Below are positions 10,551 to 19,900 of a stretch of DNA of 64,000 nt, piece by piece. Source of the stretch: Protaetiibacter intestinalis (GTDB taxonomy: Bacteria > Actinomycetota > Actinomycetes > Actinomycetales > Microbacteriaceae). Within the stretch, counting starts at the first letter, position 1, and each line of letters opens with the position of its first letter. Where the stretch lies: the NCBI RefSeq assembly GCF_003627075.1, contig NZ_CP032630.1:1364001-1428000 (forward strand). The letters run 5' to 3'. Made by a program: the position numbers and the translations under genes. The notes below the pieces were generated by a model. It was not told the DNA's origin, made no database searches, and worked only from the letters and a program-made list of their open reading frames with translations.

Positions 10551-11612
10551 CTAGCGGGCGAGCTCCTCGCGGATCGCGACGACGAAGGCGTCGATGTCGG
10601 CCTCCGTCGTGTCGAAGGCGGTCATCCAGCGCACCTGGCCGGCCGCGCGATCCCAGTCGTAGAAGCGGAAGCGCGCGCGGATGCGGTCGGCCGCGTCGTT
10701 CGCGAGCACCGCGAAGACGGCGTTCGCCTGCGTGGCCTGGCTGAAGTCGAGGCCCGAGATGGAACCGTCGGCGACGCCCGCCTCGAGCGCCGAGCGCAGT
10801 CGCGCCGCCATCGCATTGGCGTGCTCGGCGGCCCGCAGCCCGACCCCGTCGAAGAGGGCGAGCAGCTGCGCGCTGAAGAAGCGCATCTTGCTCGCGAGCT
10901 GCATGGACGTCTTGCGAAGCCGCACGATGTCGGAGACCCGCTCGGGGTTCAGCACGACGATCGCCTCGACGCCGAGCGCTCCGATCTTGGTGCCGCCGAA
11001 GCTCAGGATGTCGACCCCGGCATCCGTCGTGAACTCGCGGAACGGCACGCCGAGGGCGGCGGCGGCGTTCCAGATGCGGGCGCCGTCCATGTGCAGGGCG
11101 AGGCCGGATGCGTGGGCCGCGTCGGCGATCGCGCGCACCTCGGCGGGCGTGTAGAGGGTGCCGAGCTCGGTGGTCTGGGTGATCGAGACGGCCGCCGGCT
11201 CGGAGCGGTGCTCGTCGTCCATGCCCCACGCCTCGGTGGCGAGCAGCTCGGGGGTGAGCTTGCCGTCGGGCGTCGGCACGACGAAGAGCTTGAGGCCGGC
11301 CACCTTCTCGGGCGCCCCGCCCTCATCCGTGTGGATGTGCGCCGTCGAGGTCGCGACGACCGAACCCCAGCGCGGCAGCAGCGCCGTGAGCGCGACGACG
11401 TTCGCGCCCGTGCCGTTGAAGACCGGGAACACCTCCGCCTGCTCGCCGAACTCGGCGCGGATCACCTCGCCGAGGCGTGCCGTGTAGACGTCCTCGCCGT
11501 AGGCGATCTGGTGGCCGCCGTTCGCCGCGGCGATCGCCTCCATCACCTCCGGGTGGATGCCGGCGTAGTTGTCGCTCGCGAAGCCGCGGAAGGAGGTGTC
11601 GTGCAGAGTCAC
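10551..11612 (-). CDS. ltaE: Low-specificity L-threonine aldolase
   Basis: PLP enzyme of fold type I, 353 residues, cleaving L-threonine or allo-threonine to glycine and acetaldehyde. The PLP lysine sits in SFGGTKIGALG, and the family segments FNGTGANVVAL, HMDGARIWNAAAALG and HTDEGGAPE are all present. It stands alone between the acyl-CoA ligase and the ABC exporter genes. Its GTG start is only 10 bp from the stop of the exporter permease, so it may be co-transcribed with it; AGGAG lies too close to the start to be a normal ribosome-binding site. Confidence 0.9.
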   Translation of the reverse strand: MTLHDTSFRGFASDNYAGIHPEVMEAIAAANGGHQIAYGEDVYTARLGEVIRAEFGEQAEVFPVFNGTGANVVALTALLPRWGSVVATSTAHIHTDEGGAPEKVAGLKLFVVPTPDGKLTPELLATEAWGMDDEHRSEPAAVSITQTTELGTLYTPAEVRAIADAAHASGLALHMDGARIWNAAAALGVPFREFTTDAGVDILSFGGTKIGALGVEAIVVLNPERVSDIVRLRKTSMQLASKMRFFSAQLLALFDGVGLRAAEHANAMAARLRSALEAGVADGSISGLDFSQATQANAVFAVLANDAADRIRARFRFYDWDRAAGQVRWMTAFDTTEADIDAFVVAIREELAR

Positions 11613-11622
11613 GCTCCTATTC

Positions 11623-12723
11623 TCAGCCCCGCAGGGCCTCGGCGAGCTTCACCCGGGTGCCGATCCGCAGCAGCGAGTTCTCGTAGATGCGCGCGCCGAG
11701 GGCGATCACGGCCACGCAGGTGGCGACGAGGATCGCGAGCGAGAGCAGCGGCTCCCACCATTCGGCGGTGCCGAGGAACAGCCGCAGCGGCATCCCGACC
11801 GGGGCCGAGAACGGCACGTACGACATGATCTTCACCACGAGGTCGTTGTCGTTGAAGAACACCACGACGAAGTAGGGGATCATCACGAGCATCGTCACGG
11901 GGGTGGTCGTCGAGCCGATGTCCTCCTGGCGCGACACCATCGCACCGGTCGCCGCGAAGAGCGACGCGAGCAGCGCGAAGCCGAGCACGAAGAAGATCGC
12001 GAACCACACGAACGGCAGCCCGAGGCCCGTGAGCAGCTCGCCCTGACCGGTGACGGTGAGGCCGATGATCGCGAGCGACAGCAGCAGCGTGATCTGCCCG
12101 AGGGCGAGGATCGTGGTGCCGAGGATCTTGCCGGCGAGCAGCGCCCGCGTGGGGATCGTGGCGAGCAGGATCTCGACGACGCGCGTCTGCTTCTCCTCGA
12201 CGACCGACTGCGCGATCGTCTGGCCGAAGGTCATCGCCGAGATGAAGAACACCAGACCGAAGCCGATCGCCACGAGGTACCCGAGGAATCCGCCCGTGCC
12301 GCTCGTGTCGAGCAGCTCGACGGGGGGCGCGACGCTGAGCGCCTGCACGACGCCGAGCGGCGGGCTGTCGTCGCCGAGCACCACGTAGCCGAGCGGGCCG
12401 TCGTCGGGGATGATCGCGGCATCCACGTCCCCCGCGCGCACGAGCTTCTCGGCGGCCGCCCGGTCGGCGACCTCGGTGACGGTGAGGCCCGAGTCGGCCG
12501 GCAGCTCGACGCCCGCGACGACGGCCACCTTGGGGGCCTCGGCGTTGAGCGAGGTGAGCGCGCCGACCACGACCGAGCCGACGAGCAGCAGCAGCAGGAT
12601 GCCGGTCGAGACGAGGAAGGCGACGCTGCGCAGGCGCACCATGATCTCGCGCTGGGCGACGAGCCACACGGTGCGACCGGTCGAGTAGGGGCGGGCGACG
12701 GCGGGGGTGCGGGCGGCGTTCAT
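11623..12723 (-). CDS. ABC-2 type exporter permease (NatB-like)
   Basis: Membrane subunit of an ABC exporter, 366 residues. There is an N-terminal transmembrane segment (about residues 30-50), a large extracytoplasmic domain, and a cluster of five or six membrane helices in the C-terminal half, the NatB/YhaP arrangement. The start is the ATG at 12723, which overlaps the ATPase stop as ATGA; the longer open frame upstream only overlaps the ATPase gene. The substrate is unknown; relatives are linked to Na+ efflux or to drug and lipid export. Confidence 0.85.
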   Translation of the reverse strand: MNAARTPAVARPYSTGRTVWLVAQREIMVRLRSVAFLVSTGILLLLLVGSVVVGALTSLNAEAPKVAVVAGVELPADSGLTVTEVADRAAAEKLVRAGDVDAAIIPDDGPLGYVVLGDDSPPLGVVQALSVAPPVELLDTSGTGGFLGYLVAIGFGLVFFISAMTFGQTIAQSVVEEKQTRVVEILLATIPTRALLAGKILGTTILALGQITLLLSLAIIGLTVTGQGELLTGLGLPFVWFAIFFVLGFALLASLFAATGAMVSRQEDIGSTTTPVTMLVMIPYFVVVFFNDNDLVVKIMSYVPFSAPVGMPLRLFLGTAEWWEPLLSLAILVATCVAVIALGARIYENSLLRIGTRVKLAEALRG

Positions 12724-13604
12724 CGGACGACCTCCTTGAAGATCTGGGAGAGGGAGGGATGCTGCCGGGCGAAGTCGGTGACCTCGCCGCGGGCGACGGC
12801 GGTCTGCAGCACGCGGGAGGCGACCTCGGGGCTCTCGGCGTCGAAGAGCGCGAAGCCCCCGTCGGCCTCGACGACCGTGACGCCCGGCTCCTCGCGCAGC
12901 CAGCCGGCATCCGCCGAGGTCTGCAGCTGGTAGCGCAGCGTGGCGTGCTCGGCGCGCAGCTGCTCGCGGGGGCCGGCGGCGCGGATGCGGCCGTCGGCGA
13001 TGATGACGAGGTCGTCGCACAGCCGCTCGACGATGTCGAGCTGGTGGCTCGAGAACAGCACGGGAACGCCCGAGGCGGCGCGGTCGCCGAGCACCTCGAC
13101 GACGACGTCGACGGCCATCGGGTCGAGGCCCGAGAACGGCTCGTCGAGGATGAGCACCTCGGGGTCGTGCACGAGGGCGGCGGCGATCTGCGCGCGCTGC
13201 TGGTTGCCGAGCGAGAGCTTCTCGATGGGGTCGCCGGCGCGCTCGCCGAGGCCGAGCCGCCCGAGCAGTTCGGAGGTGTTGCGGGCAGCGTCGTCGGCGG
13301 TGAGGCCGTGCAGCTTCGCGAGGTAGCTGAGCTGCTCGCCGAGCTTCATCTTCGGGTAGAGGCCGCGCTCCTCGGGCATGTAGCCGAAGCGGCGGCGGCC
13401 GGTGGCGCCGAGCGGCTCCCCGTCGAGCGTGACGGTGCCGGCGTCCGGCTCGAGCACGCCCAGGATGATGCGCATCGTGGTGGTCTTGCCCGCGCCGTTG
13501 CCGCCGACGAAGCCGGTCATCCGGCCGGGTACGACGTCGAAGCTCACGTCGTCGAGCACGGTGCGGGTGCCGTAGGTCTTGCTGACGTCTCGGATCTCGA
13601 GCAC
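12720..13604 (-). CDS. ABC exporter ATP-binding protein (NatA-like)
   Basis: ATPase partner of the following permease, 294 residues. It has Walker A GGNGAGKTT, signature LSLGNQQR and Walker B VLILDEPFSGLDP, plus a C-terminal extension of about 80 residues typical of NatA/drug-exporter ATPases. The GTG at 13604 is chosen because GAGGAGGA lies 5 nt before it; the frame runs 45 bp further up without a better start. Translationally coupled to the permease. Confidence 0.9.
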   Translation of the reverse strand: MLEIRDVSKTYGTRTVLDDVSFDVVPGRMTGFVGGNGAGKTTTMRIILGVLEPDAGTVTLDGEPLGATGRRRFGYMPEERGLYPKMKLGEQLSYLAKLHGLTADDAARNTSELLGRLGLGERAGDPIEKLSLGNQQRAQIAAALVHDPEVLILDEPFSGLDPMAVDVVVEVLGDRAASGVPVLFSSHQLDIVERLCDDLVIIADGRIRAAGPREQLRAEHATLRYQLQTSADAGWLREEPGVTVVEADGGFALFDAESPEVASRVLQTAVARGEVTDFARQHPSLSQIFKEVVR

Positions 13605-13686
13605 GGTTCCTCCTCGGTTCGCCTTCACGCTACGGCCGGCCCCCGCCATCCACCTCCCCCTCGCGGCGGACGCCCTCCGGGGGAGG

Positions 13687-13762
13687 TGTCAAACGCTGCA
13701 GCGCTTCCCCCAGCGCGCCGGTCATCTCTGCGTCCGCCGGCCAACCGCTGCAGCGTTTGACA
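13687..13762. repeat. Inverted repeat family C (CAAACGCTGCAGCG arms)
   Basis: Perfect 17-bp arms at 13687-13703 and 13746-13762 around a 42-nt spacer. Each arm contains the palindrome CGCTGCAGCG. It lies between a response-regulator gene and the ABC exporter ATPase, both minus strand, where it could terminate the two-component operon. A diverged copy is at 47640-47713. Confidence 0.85.
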
Positions 13763-13775
13763 GAAGGCAGGGACG

Positions 13776-14423
13776 TCAGGCTCGCACGAAGCCGGAGCGG
13801 TAGGCGCGCACGACGGCCTGCACGCGGTCGCGCACGCCGAGCTTCAGCAGGATGTTGGAGACGTGCGTCTTGACGGTCGCCTCGCCGACGTACAGCCGCC
13901 CCGCGATCTCGGCGTTCGAGAGCCCGTCGGCGAGCAGCCGGAACACCTCGGCCTCGCGTTCGGTGAGCTCCGCGAGCTCGTCGTCGGCGGGCGGGGCGGC
14001 ATCCGTCGCCCCGAACCGCTCGATGACGCGTCGCGTGACCGCGGGCGACAGCAGCGCGTCGCCCGCCGCGAGCACCCGCACGGCGTCGATGAGCTGCTCG
14101 GGGCTCGCCGTCTTCAGCAGGAACCCGGATGCGCCCGCCTCGAGCGCGCGGAACAGGTAGTCGTCGCGGTCGAAGGTCGTGAGCACGAGCACCGCGGGCG
14201 CGTCGGGCGCCGCGACGATCCGGCGGGTGGCGTCGAGGCCGTCGAGCCCGGGCATCTGCACGTCCATGCACACGACGTCCGGCGCGAGCTCGGCCGCGCG
14301 TGCGATCCCCTCGAGCCCGTCGGCCGCCTCGCCCACCACCTCGAGGTCGGGCTGGGCGTCGAGGATCACCCGGAAGCCGGTGCGCACGAGCGCCTGGTCG
14401 TCGACGAGCAGGATGCGGGTCAC
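13776..14423 (-). CDS. NarL/LuxR-family response regulator
   Basis: Two-domain transcription factor of 215 residues. The receiver has acidic residues Asp8-Asp9, phospho-acceptor Asp54 in MDVQMPG, and the conserved Lys in FLLKTAS. The C-terminal LuxR helix-turn-helix reads LTEREAEVFRLLADG followed by VKTHVSNILLKL. GTG at 14423 is preceded by GGAGGTGTCCGC and overlaps the kinase stop, so kinase and regulator are coupled. Its targets are unknown; the adjacent ABC exporter downstream is a common arrangement for such pairs. Confidence 0.92.
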   Translation of the reverse strand: MTRILLVDDQALVRTGFRVILDAQPDLEVVGEAADGLEGIARAAELAPDVVCMDVQMPGLDGLDATRRIVAAPDAPAVLVLTTFDRDDYLFRALEAGASGFLLKTASPEQLIDAVRVLAAGDALLSPAVTRRVIERFGATDAAPPADDELAELTEREAEVFRLLADGLSNAEIAGRLYVGEATVKTHVSNILLKLGVRDRVQAVVRAYRSGFVRA

Positions 14424-15694
14424 GCGGACACCTCCGGGAGGGGGATGCGGGCGCGCACGAGGTAGCCGCCGCGGCTGCGGGGGCCGAGTTCGAGCGTGCC
14501 GCCGGACGCGGCGACCCGCTCCCGCATCCCGAGCTGGCCGAGGCCGCCCGGCACCCGCAGCGCGGTCACACCGCCCGTGTTGGCGACCTCGAGCTCGACG
14601 TGGCCGGGCCCGTAGCGCAGCCGCAGGTCGGCGGTCGCGGCGGGGCCGCCGTGCTTGCGCACGTTGGTGAGGGCCTCCTGCGCGATGCGGTACAGGTTGA
14701 CGCTCGCGATGGCGGGCACCGGCACCGGATCGCCGACCACCGTGTAGCTCGTGGGGATGCCGGCGTCGAGCGAGGCGTCGACGAGTTCGCCGATGCGGTC
14801 GACCCCGCGCGCCGACTCGGGCAGCTCGTCGGGGTCGCGCAGCGTCACGAGCATCTCGTGCAGCTCGCGGATCGTCTCGCGGCTGGTCTCCTCGATGGTG
14901 TGCAGGGCGGCGGATGCGGCCTCCGGGTCGCTGCCGAGCACCGTGCGGGCCGCGCCCGCCTGGATGCCGATGACGCTCACGTGGTGGGCGACGGCGTCGT
15001 GCAGCTCCCGGGCGATCCGCACCCGGTCGAGGGCGACCGCCTGTGCCGCGGTGCGTTCGCGTTCGCGTTCGAGCTCCCGCGAGCGCTCCTCGAGCTCGGC
15101 CCGCGACCGCGCGGCCGCGTAGGCGCGGTCGCCGAACCACCACGCCGCCCCGAAGTAGAGCAGGTTGACGAGGAAGTTGATGAGCAGGTACGCGACGAGC
15201 GGCGAGAACGCGCCGACCCGCGAGAACGACTCGAGCATGTCGGGGTCGGTCGCCGCCTGGAAGAGGAAGACGACGAGCCAGACGATCATCCCGCCCACGA
15301 TGATCGCGCGCATGACGTTCGCCCGCGTGCGCCCGCGCATCCAGGCGCCGATCGAGTAGATCGCGAGGAAGAGCGAGATGTTGCAGATGAGCAGTTCGGG
15401 TACCGAGAGGCTGCCGATGAGCACGAAGCCGACCGAGATGGCCACCGCGCTCGTGCCGGGGCGGCTGCGCCGGAGGGCGATCGGCAGGGTCGCGAGGGCG
15501 AGGAGCGCGATGGTGAGCACCCCGTCGGCCGGGTGCTCGTAAATGCCCGCGATCCGGTACAGCTGCTGGGTGACGATGGAGGCGAGGAACAGCCCGACCG
15601 CGACGGCGAGGTCGACGAGCCGCTCGCGGCGACCCGGGGGCGGCCGCATCCACCCGGCCGCGGGTGCGGTCGCGTCGGTGCTCAGCTCGGTCAC
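14420..15694 (-). CDS. DesK/NarX-type sensor histidine kinase
   Basis: Membrane sensor kinase of 424 residues. The N-terminal half holds about five or six transmembrane segments and no obvious extracytoplasmic ligand domain. A short coiled coil rich in Arg and Glu leads to the HisKA_3 box RIARELHDAVAHHVSV, which contains the phospho-accepting His, and to an ATPase domain ending in GQLGMRERVAASGG. It phosphorylates the response regulator encoded immediately downstream. The GTG start is 6 nt after a -10 box whose first three bases are the stop codon of the marR gene. Confidence 0.9.
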   Translation of the reverse strand: MTELSTDATAPAAGWMRPPPGRRERLVDLAVAVGLFLASIVTQQLYRIAGIYEHPADGVLTIALLALATLPIALRRSRPGTSAVAISVGFVLIGSLSVPELLICNISLFLAIYSIGAWMRGRTRANVMRAIIVGGMIVWLVVFLFQAATDPDMLESFSRVGAFSPLVAYLLINFLVNLLYFGAAWWFGDRAYAAARSRAELEERSRELERERERTAAQAVALDRVRIARELHDAVAHHVSVIGIQAGAARTVLGSDPEAASAALHTIEETSRETIRELHEMLVTLRDPDELPESARGVDRIGELVDASLDAGIPTSYTVVGDPVPVPAIASVNLYRIAQEALTNVRKHGGPAATADLRLRYGPGHVELEVANTGGVTALRVPGGLGQLGMRERVAASGGTLELGPRSRGGYLVRARIPLPEVSA

Positions 15695-15700
15695 CCGGCG

Positions 15701-15706
15701 AGCCTA
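15701..15706 (-). promoter_or_regulatory. -10 box TAGGCT of the sensor kinase, sharing the marR stop codon
   Basis: On the minus strand TAGGCT lies 6 nt before the kinase GTG. Its TAG (15706-15704) is also the stop codon of the upstream marR-family gene. Confidence 0.55.
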
Positions 15707-16213
15707 GGCCGCGTCGTCGGCCTCCGCCTCCCTCTCGCGGGGGAGCGGGGCGGCGCCGTCGGCGATGAGCTGCTCGCGGATGCGGCGGGAGACGTCGCGG
15801 ATGACGCGCAGCTCCTCGGGGGTCAGCACGTCGAAGAACCAGCTGCGGATGGCGGCGGTGTGGTCGCGCGTGGAGGCGAGGAACACGCGGCTGCCCTCCG
15901 GGGTGAGGCCGACCCAGACGCCGCGGCCGTCGGTCTCGCACGTGGTGCGTTCGACGAGTCCGCGCGCGACCATGCGGGTGACCTGGTGGGAGACCCGGCT
16001 CTTCTCCCAGGAGAGGGCGTCGGCGAGCTCGCCGGTGCGCAGCTTGCGGTGCGGGGCCGACCACAGCACCACCAGCACCGAGTACTCGGGGTGCGAGATG
16101 CCGGCGTCGGCCTGCAGTCGGCTGTCGAAGGCGTGGGTGAGGGCGCGCCCGGCACCGTAGTACTCGCGCCAGACGTCCCAGTGCTCGGCACTCACCCCGG
16201 ACGTCGTCGACAT
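15704..16213 (-). CDS. MarR-family transcriptional regulator
   Basis: Winged-helix repressor of 169 residues with the typical MarR core: a dimerisation helix, the recognition region LSWEKSRVSHQVTRM and a wing containing CETDGRGVWVGLT. The gene is divergent from an FMN reductase gene across an 84-bp gap, so control of that reductase and of itself is likely. The ATG is 7 nt after TATCCT with no ribosome-binding site. The ligand is unknown; oxidants, quinones or phenolics are common for MarR proteins beside FMN reductases. Confidence 0.88.
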   Translation of the reverse strand: MSTTSGVSAEHWDVWREYYGAGRALTHAFDSRLQADAGISHPEYSVLVVLWSAPHRKLRTGELADALSWEKSRVSHQVTRMVARGLVERTTCETDGRGVWVGLTPEGSRVFLASTRDHTAAIRSWFFDVLTPEELRVIRDVSRRIREQLIADGAAPLPREREAEADDAA

Positions 16214-16220
16214 GCGGTTC

Positions 16221-16226
16221 AGGATA
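16221..16226 (-). promoter_or_regulatory. -10 box TATCCT of the marR-family gene (leaderless)
   Basis: On the minus strand TATCCT ends 7 nt before the ATG at 16213. Confidence 0.5.
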
Positions 16227-16227
16227 C

Positions 16228-16243
16228 CGACAGGAATAAGTCG
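16228..16243. promoter_or_regulatory. Candidate MarR operator in the divergent gap
   Basis: Inverted half-sites CGAC-N8-GTCG between the marR -10 box and the FMN reductase promoter. It is short, so this is only a candidate. Confidence 0.3.
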
Positions 16244-16256
16244 ACGGGGCGATGGT

Positions 16257-16262
16257 TATAGT
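16257..16262 (+). promoter_or_regulatory. -10 box TATAGT of the FMN reductase gene
   Basis: Good -10 match located 35 nt before the ATG at 16298. Unlike most promoters here it leaves room for a leader with the ribosome-binding site GGAGGA at about 16285. Confidence 0.5.
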
Positions 16263-16297
16263 CGGGTGACACGTCAACTACTTCGGAGGACACCCCC

Positions 16298-16894
16298 ATG
16301 AGCGACACGCTCCGCATCGGCATCATCATCGGCAGCACCCGCCCCGGTCGCGTAGGCGACCAGGTCGCCAACTGGGTGGGCGAGCACGCCAACCGCCTCG
16401 GCGACGCCGAGTACACCGTCGTCGACATCGCCGACGCCGGACTGCCGCTGCTCGACGAGGCGATCCCCGCATCCGCCGGCCGCTACGAGCACGCGCACAC
16501 CCGCGCCTGGGCCGAGACGATCGAGCAGTTCGACGGCTTCATCTTCGTGACCTCCGAGTACAACCACGCGCCGTCGCCCGCGCTGCTCAACGCCTTCTCG
16601 TTCATCTACCGCGAGTGGAACGACAAGGCCGGGGCGATCGTCAGCTACGGCGCCGCCTCGAGCGGGGTGCGTGCCGCCGACAAGCTGCGCAGCACCCTCG
16701 GCGAGCTGCAGATCGCCGACGTGCGCCAGCAGCTCATGTTCTCGTTCTTCCACGACTTCGAGAACTTCAGCGTCTTCACCCCCGGCGAGCAGCACCTGCC
16801 CGGACTCCAGGCGCTCGTCGACCAGCTCGAGAGCTGGGCCGGCGCCCTGCGCGGCGTCCGCGCCGCCAAGCTGGAGGCCGCCGCCGCGGCCTGA
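16298..16894 (+). CDS. NADPH-dependent FMN reductase family protein
   Basis: Flavodoxin-fold reductase of 198 residues. The FMN phosphate loop GSTRPGRVGDQVA is at the N-terminus, and TSEYNHAPSPALLNAF is the isoalloxazine-contact segment typical of the family. It probably reduces FMN, quinones or similar substrates with NADPH. Shine-Dalgarno GGAGGA precedes the ATG. Expression is probably controlled by the divergently encoded MarR protein. A strong hairpin follows the stop. Confidence 0.9.
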   Translation: MSDTLRIGIIIGSTRPGRVGDQVANWVGEHANRLGDAEYTVVDIADAGLPLLDEAIPASAGRYEHAHTRAWAETIEQFDGFIFVTSEYNHAPSPALLNAFSFIYREWNDKAGAIVSYGAASSGVRAADKLRSTLGELQIADVRQQLMFSFFHDFENFSVFTPGEQHLPGLQALVDQLESWAGALRGVRAAKLEAAAAA

Positions 16895-16913
16895 GCCGCA
16901 TGAGAGAACCCTC

Positions 16914-16955
16914 AGACAGCCGCCCCGGGAGCCCTGCATCCCGGGGCGGCTGTCT
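16914..16955. terminator. 17-bp perfect hairpin between the FMN reductase gene and putA
   Basis: Arms 16914-16930 and 16939-16955 are perfectly complementary with an 8-nt loop. It probably ends the FMN reductase transcript. Its last base is also the first base of the putA -10 box, so terminator and promoter abut. Confidence 0.8.
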
Positions 16956-16960
16956 ATTCT
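16955..16960 (+). promoter_or_regulatory. -10 box TATTCT of putA (leaderless)
   Basis: TATTCT ends 7 nt before the putA ATG at 16968; no ribosome-binding site is possible in the remaining space. Confidence 0.55.
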
Positions 16961-16967
16961 CGGAACC

Positions 16968-19900
16968 ATGGCGGTTTCCCCCGATCTGCCGGATGCGGAT
17001 GCGACGATCGCGCTCGTGCGTCGCTGGCTCACCGCCGCGGCCGCCGCGAAGCCCGACCCCGGGGCCGAGCGCCTCGCGGGCCTGCTGAAAGACCCCGACG
17101 GGCTCGAGTTCACCCTCGGCTTCGTCGACCGGGTCGTGCGCCCCGACGACCTGCGGGTGGCGGCCCGCAACTTCGAGCGCCTCTCGCGACGGGTGCCGCG
17201 CTTCCTGCCCTGGCACCTGCGGGCGCTCGTGACGCTCGGCGGCGGTGCCGGGGTGCTGCTGCCCTGGCCCGTCATCCCCATCGCGCGCCGGGTGCTGCGC
17301 GGCATGGTCGAGCACCTCGTGATCGACGCGACCCCCGCCAAGCTCGACAAGAGCCTCGCGCGGCTGCGTTCGCACGGCGCGCGGCTCAACCTCAACCTGC
17401 TCGGCGAGGCCGTGCTCGGCGACCGGGAGGCCGCCCGCCGGCTCGAGGGCACGCGCGAGCTGCTCGCCCGGGACGACGTCGACTACGTCTCGGTCAAGGT
17501 CTCCTCCGTCGCGGCGCAGCTGTCGCTCTGGGGGTTCGACGAGACCGTCGACCGTGTCGTGGAGCACCTCGCCCCCCTCTACGAGCAGGCGGCGTCCGCC
17601 CGCGGCACCAAGTTCGTCAACCTCGACATGGAGGAGTACCGCGACCTCGACCTCACGATCGCGGCCTTCACCCGCCTGCTCGACCGGCCGAGCCTGCAGC
17701 AGCTCGAGGCCGGCATCGTGCTGCAGGCCTACCTGCCCGACTCGGTCGCGGCCCTCGCCTCCCTCACCGAGTGGGCGCGCGCCCGCGTCGCGGCGGGCGG
17801 CGCCGGCATCAAGGTGCGCATCGTCAAGGGGGCGAACCTCGCCCTCGAGCGCGTCGACGCCCGCATCCACGGCTGGCCGCTCGCCACCTGGCCGAGCAAG
17901 CAGGCCACCGACACCAACTACAAGCGCATGCTGGTCGCCGCGCTCACCCCCGAGGCGACGGATGCCGTGCGCGTCGGCGTCGCGGGACACAACCTCTTCG
18001 ACCTCGCGTTCGCGTGGCAGCTCGCCGTCGAACGCGGCGTCGAGCACCGCGTCGAGGTCGAGATGCTGCTCGGCATGGCGAGCGCCCAGGCGCAGGCGGT
18101 GCGCGCCGACACCCGCCGGCTGCTGCTCTACACGCCCGTCGTGCACCCCGAGGAGTTCGACACCGCGATCGGCTACCTCGTGCGGCGGCTGGAGGAGAAC
18201 GCGAGCACCGAGAACTTCATGTCGGCGATCTTCGAGCTGGCCGACGACGAGCGCGCCTTCGCCCGCGAGGCCGAGCGCTTCACGGCATCCCTCGCGGCGC
18301 TCGACACCGAGGTGCCGCCGCCGAACCGCACCCAGAACCGGCTGAGCCCGCCGCTACCCCGGGCGCCGCAGGCCTTCCGCAACGAGCCCGACACCGACCC
18401 CGCGCTCGTCGCCAACCGCGTGTGGGGGCGCGGCATCCTGGAGCGCTCGGCGACGAGCACCCTCGGCGAGGCGACCGTCGCCGCGGCGCGGATCGCGGAT
18501 GCCGACCGCCTCGACGCGCTCGTCGCCGCCGCCGCGGAGGCGGGCGGGCACTGGGGTCACGTGCCGCCGCACACCCGCGCCGAGCTGCTCGACCGGGTGG
18601 GCGAGGTGCTCGCCGTGTACCGCGGGCGGCTCGTCGAGGTGATGGCCTCCGAGACCGGCAAGACGATCGCCGAGGCCGACGTCGAGGTGAGCGAGGCGGT
18701 CGACTTCGCGCACTACTACGCCGAACGCGCCCGCGAGCTCGGCGCCATCCGCGACGCGCGCTTCGCGCCCGTGGCGCTCACCGTGGTGACCCCGCCGTGG
18801 AACTTCCCCGTCTCCATCCCGGCGGGAGGCGTGCTGTCGGCGCTCGCGGCGGGCAGCGCCGTCGTGCTCAAGCCCGCGCACCAGGCCCGCCGCTCGGGGG
18901 CGGTGCTCGCCGAGGCGCTGTGGGAGGCGGGCGTGCCGCGCGAGCTGCTGACCCTCGTCGACCTCGCGGAGGGCGAGCTCGGGCGGCGGCTCGTCGCCTC
19001 GCCCGCCGTCGGGCGGGTGCTGCTCACCGGCTCGTACGAGACGGCCGCGCTGTTCCGCTCCTGGGATCCCGAGCTGCCGCTGCTCGCCGAGACGAGCGGC
19101 AAGAACGCGATCGTCGTCACGGCATCCGCCGACCTCGACCTCGCCGTGAAGGACCTCGTGACGAGCGCGTTCGGCAACGCGGGGCAGAAGTGCTCCGCCG
19201 CCTCGCTCGCCATCCTCGTCGGCACGGTCGGCGAGTCGGAGCGCTTCCGCCGGCAGCTCGCGGATGCCGTCACGAGTCTCGCGGTCGGCTACCCGCAGGA
19301 CCCGGCCGTCACGGTCGGGCCGCTCATCGAACCCGTCGCCGGCAAGCTCGCGCGCGGGCTGACGGTGCTCGCCGAGGGGGAGTCGTGGCTCGTCAAGCCG
19401 CGTCAGCTCGACGGCACCGACCGCCTGTGGTCGCCGGGCGTGCGCGACGGGGTCGCCGCGGGGTCCGAGTTCCACCGCACCGAGTACTTCGGGCCCGTGC
19501 TGGGCCTCATGCGCGCCGCGACCCTCGACGAGGCGATCGAGCTGCAGAACGCGGTGCCGTACGGGCTCACCGCCGGCATCCACTCGCTCGACGCCGAGGA
19601 GGTGGCCGTGTGGCTCGACCGCGTGCAGGCCGGCAACCTCTACGTCAACCGCCCCGTCACGGGGGCGATCGTGCGACGGCAGCCGTTCGGCGGCTGGAAG
19701 CGCTCCTCCGTCGGCACGGGGGCGAAGGCGGGCGGCCCCAACACCCTGCTCGTGCTGGGCGACTGGCATCCGGTGCCGGCCGCGCCCGAGGGCGACCTGC
19801 GGCTCGACGGGCTCGAGGCCCGCGTGCGCACGCTCGTCGAGGCGTTCCAGCCGGCGCTCGACTACGGCGGCTTCGACGCCGTGCGCCGGGGCGCGCTCTC

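Noticed and set aside
14300..16261. Plus-strand 653-codon frame across the two-component system
   Set aside because: Shadow of the minus-strand kinase, regulator and marR genes, which have clear motifs and coupled starts.
16671..16967. N-terminal extension of PutA
   Set aside because: Lies inside the FMN reductase gene and a terminator hairpin; composition is that of a shadow frame.
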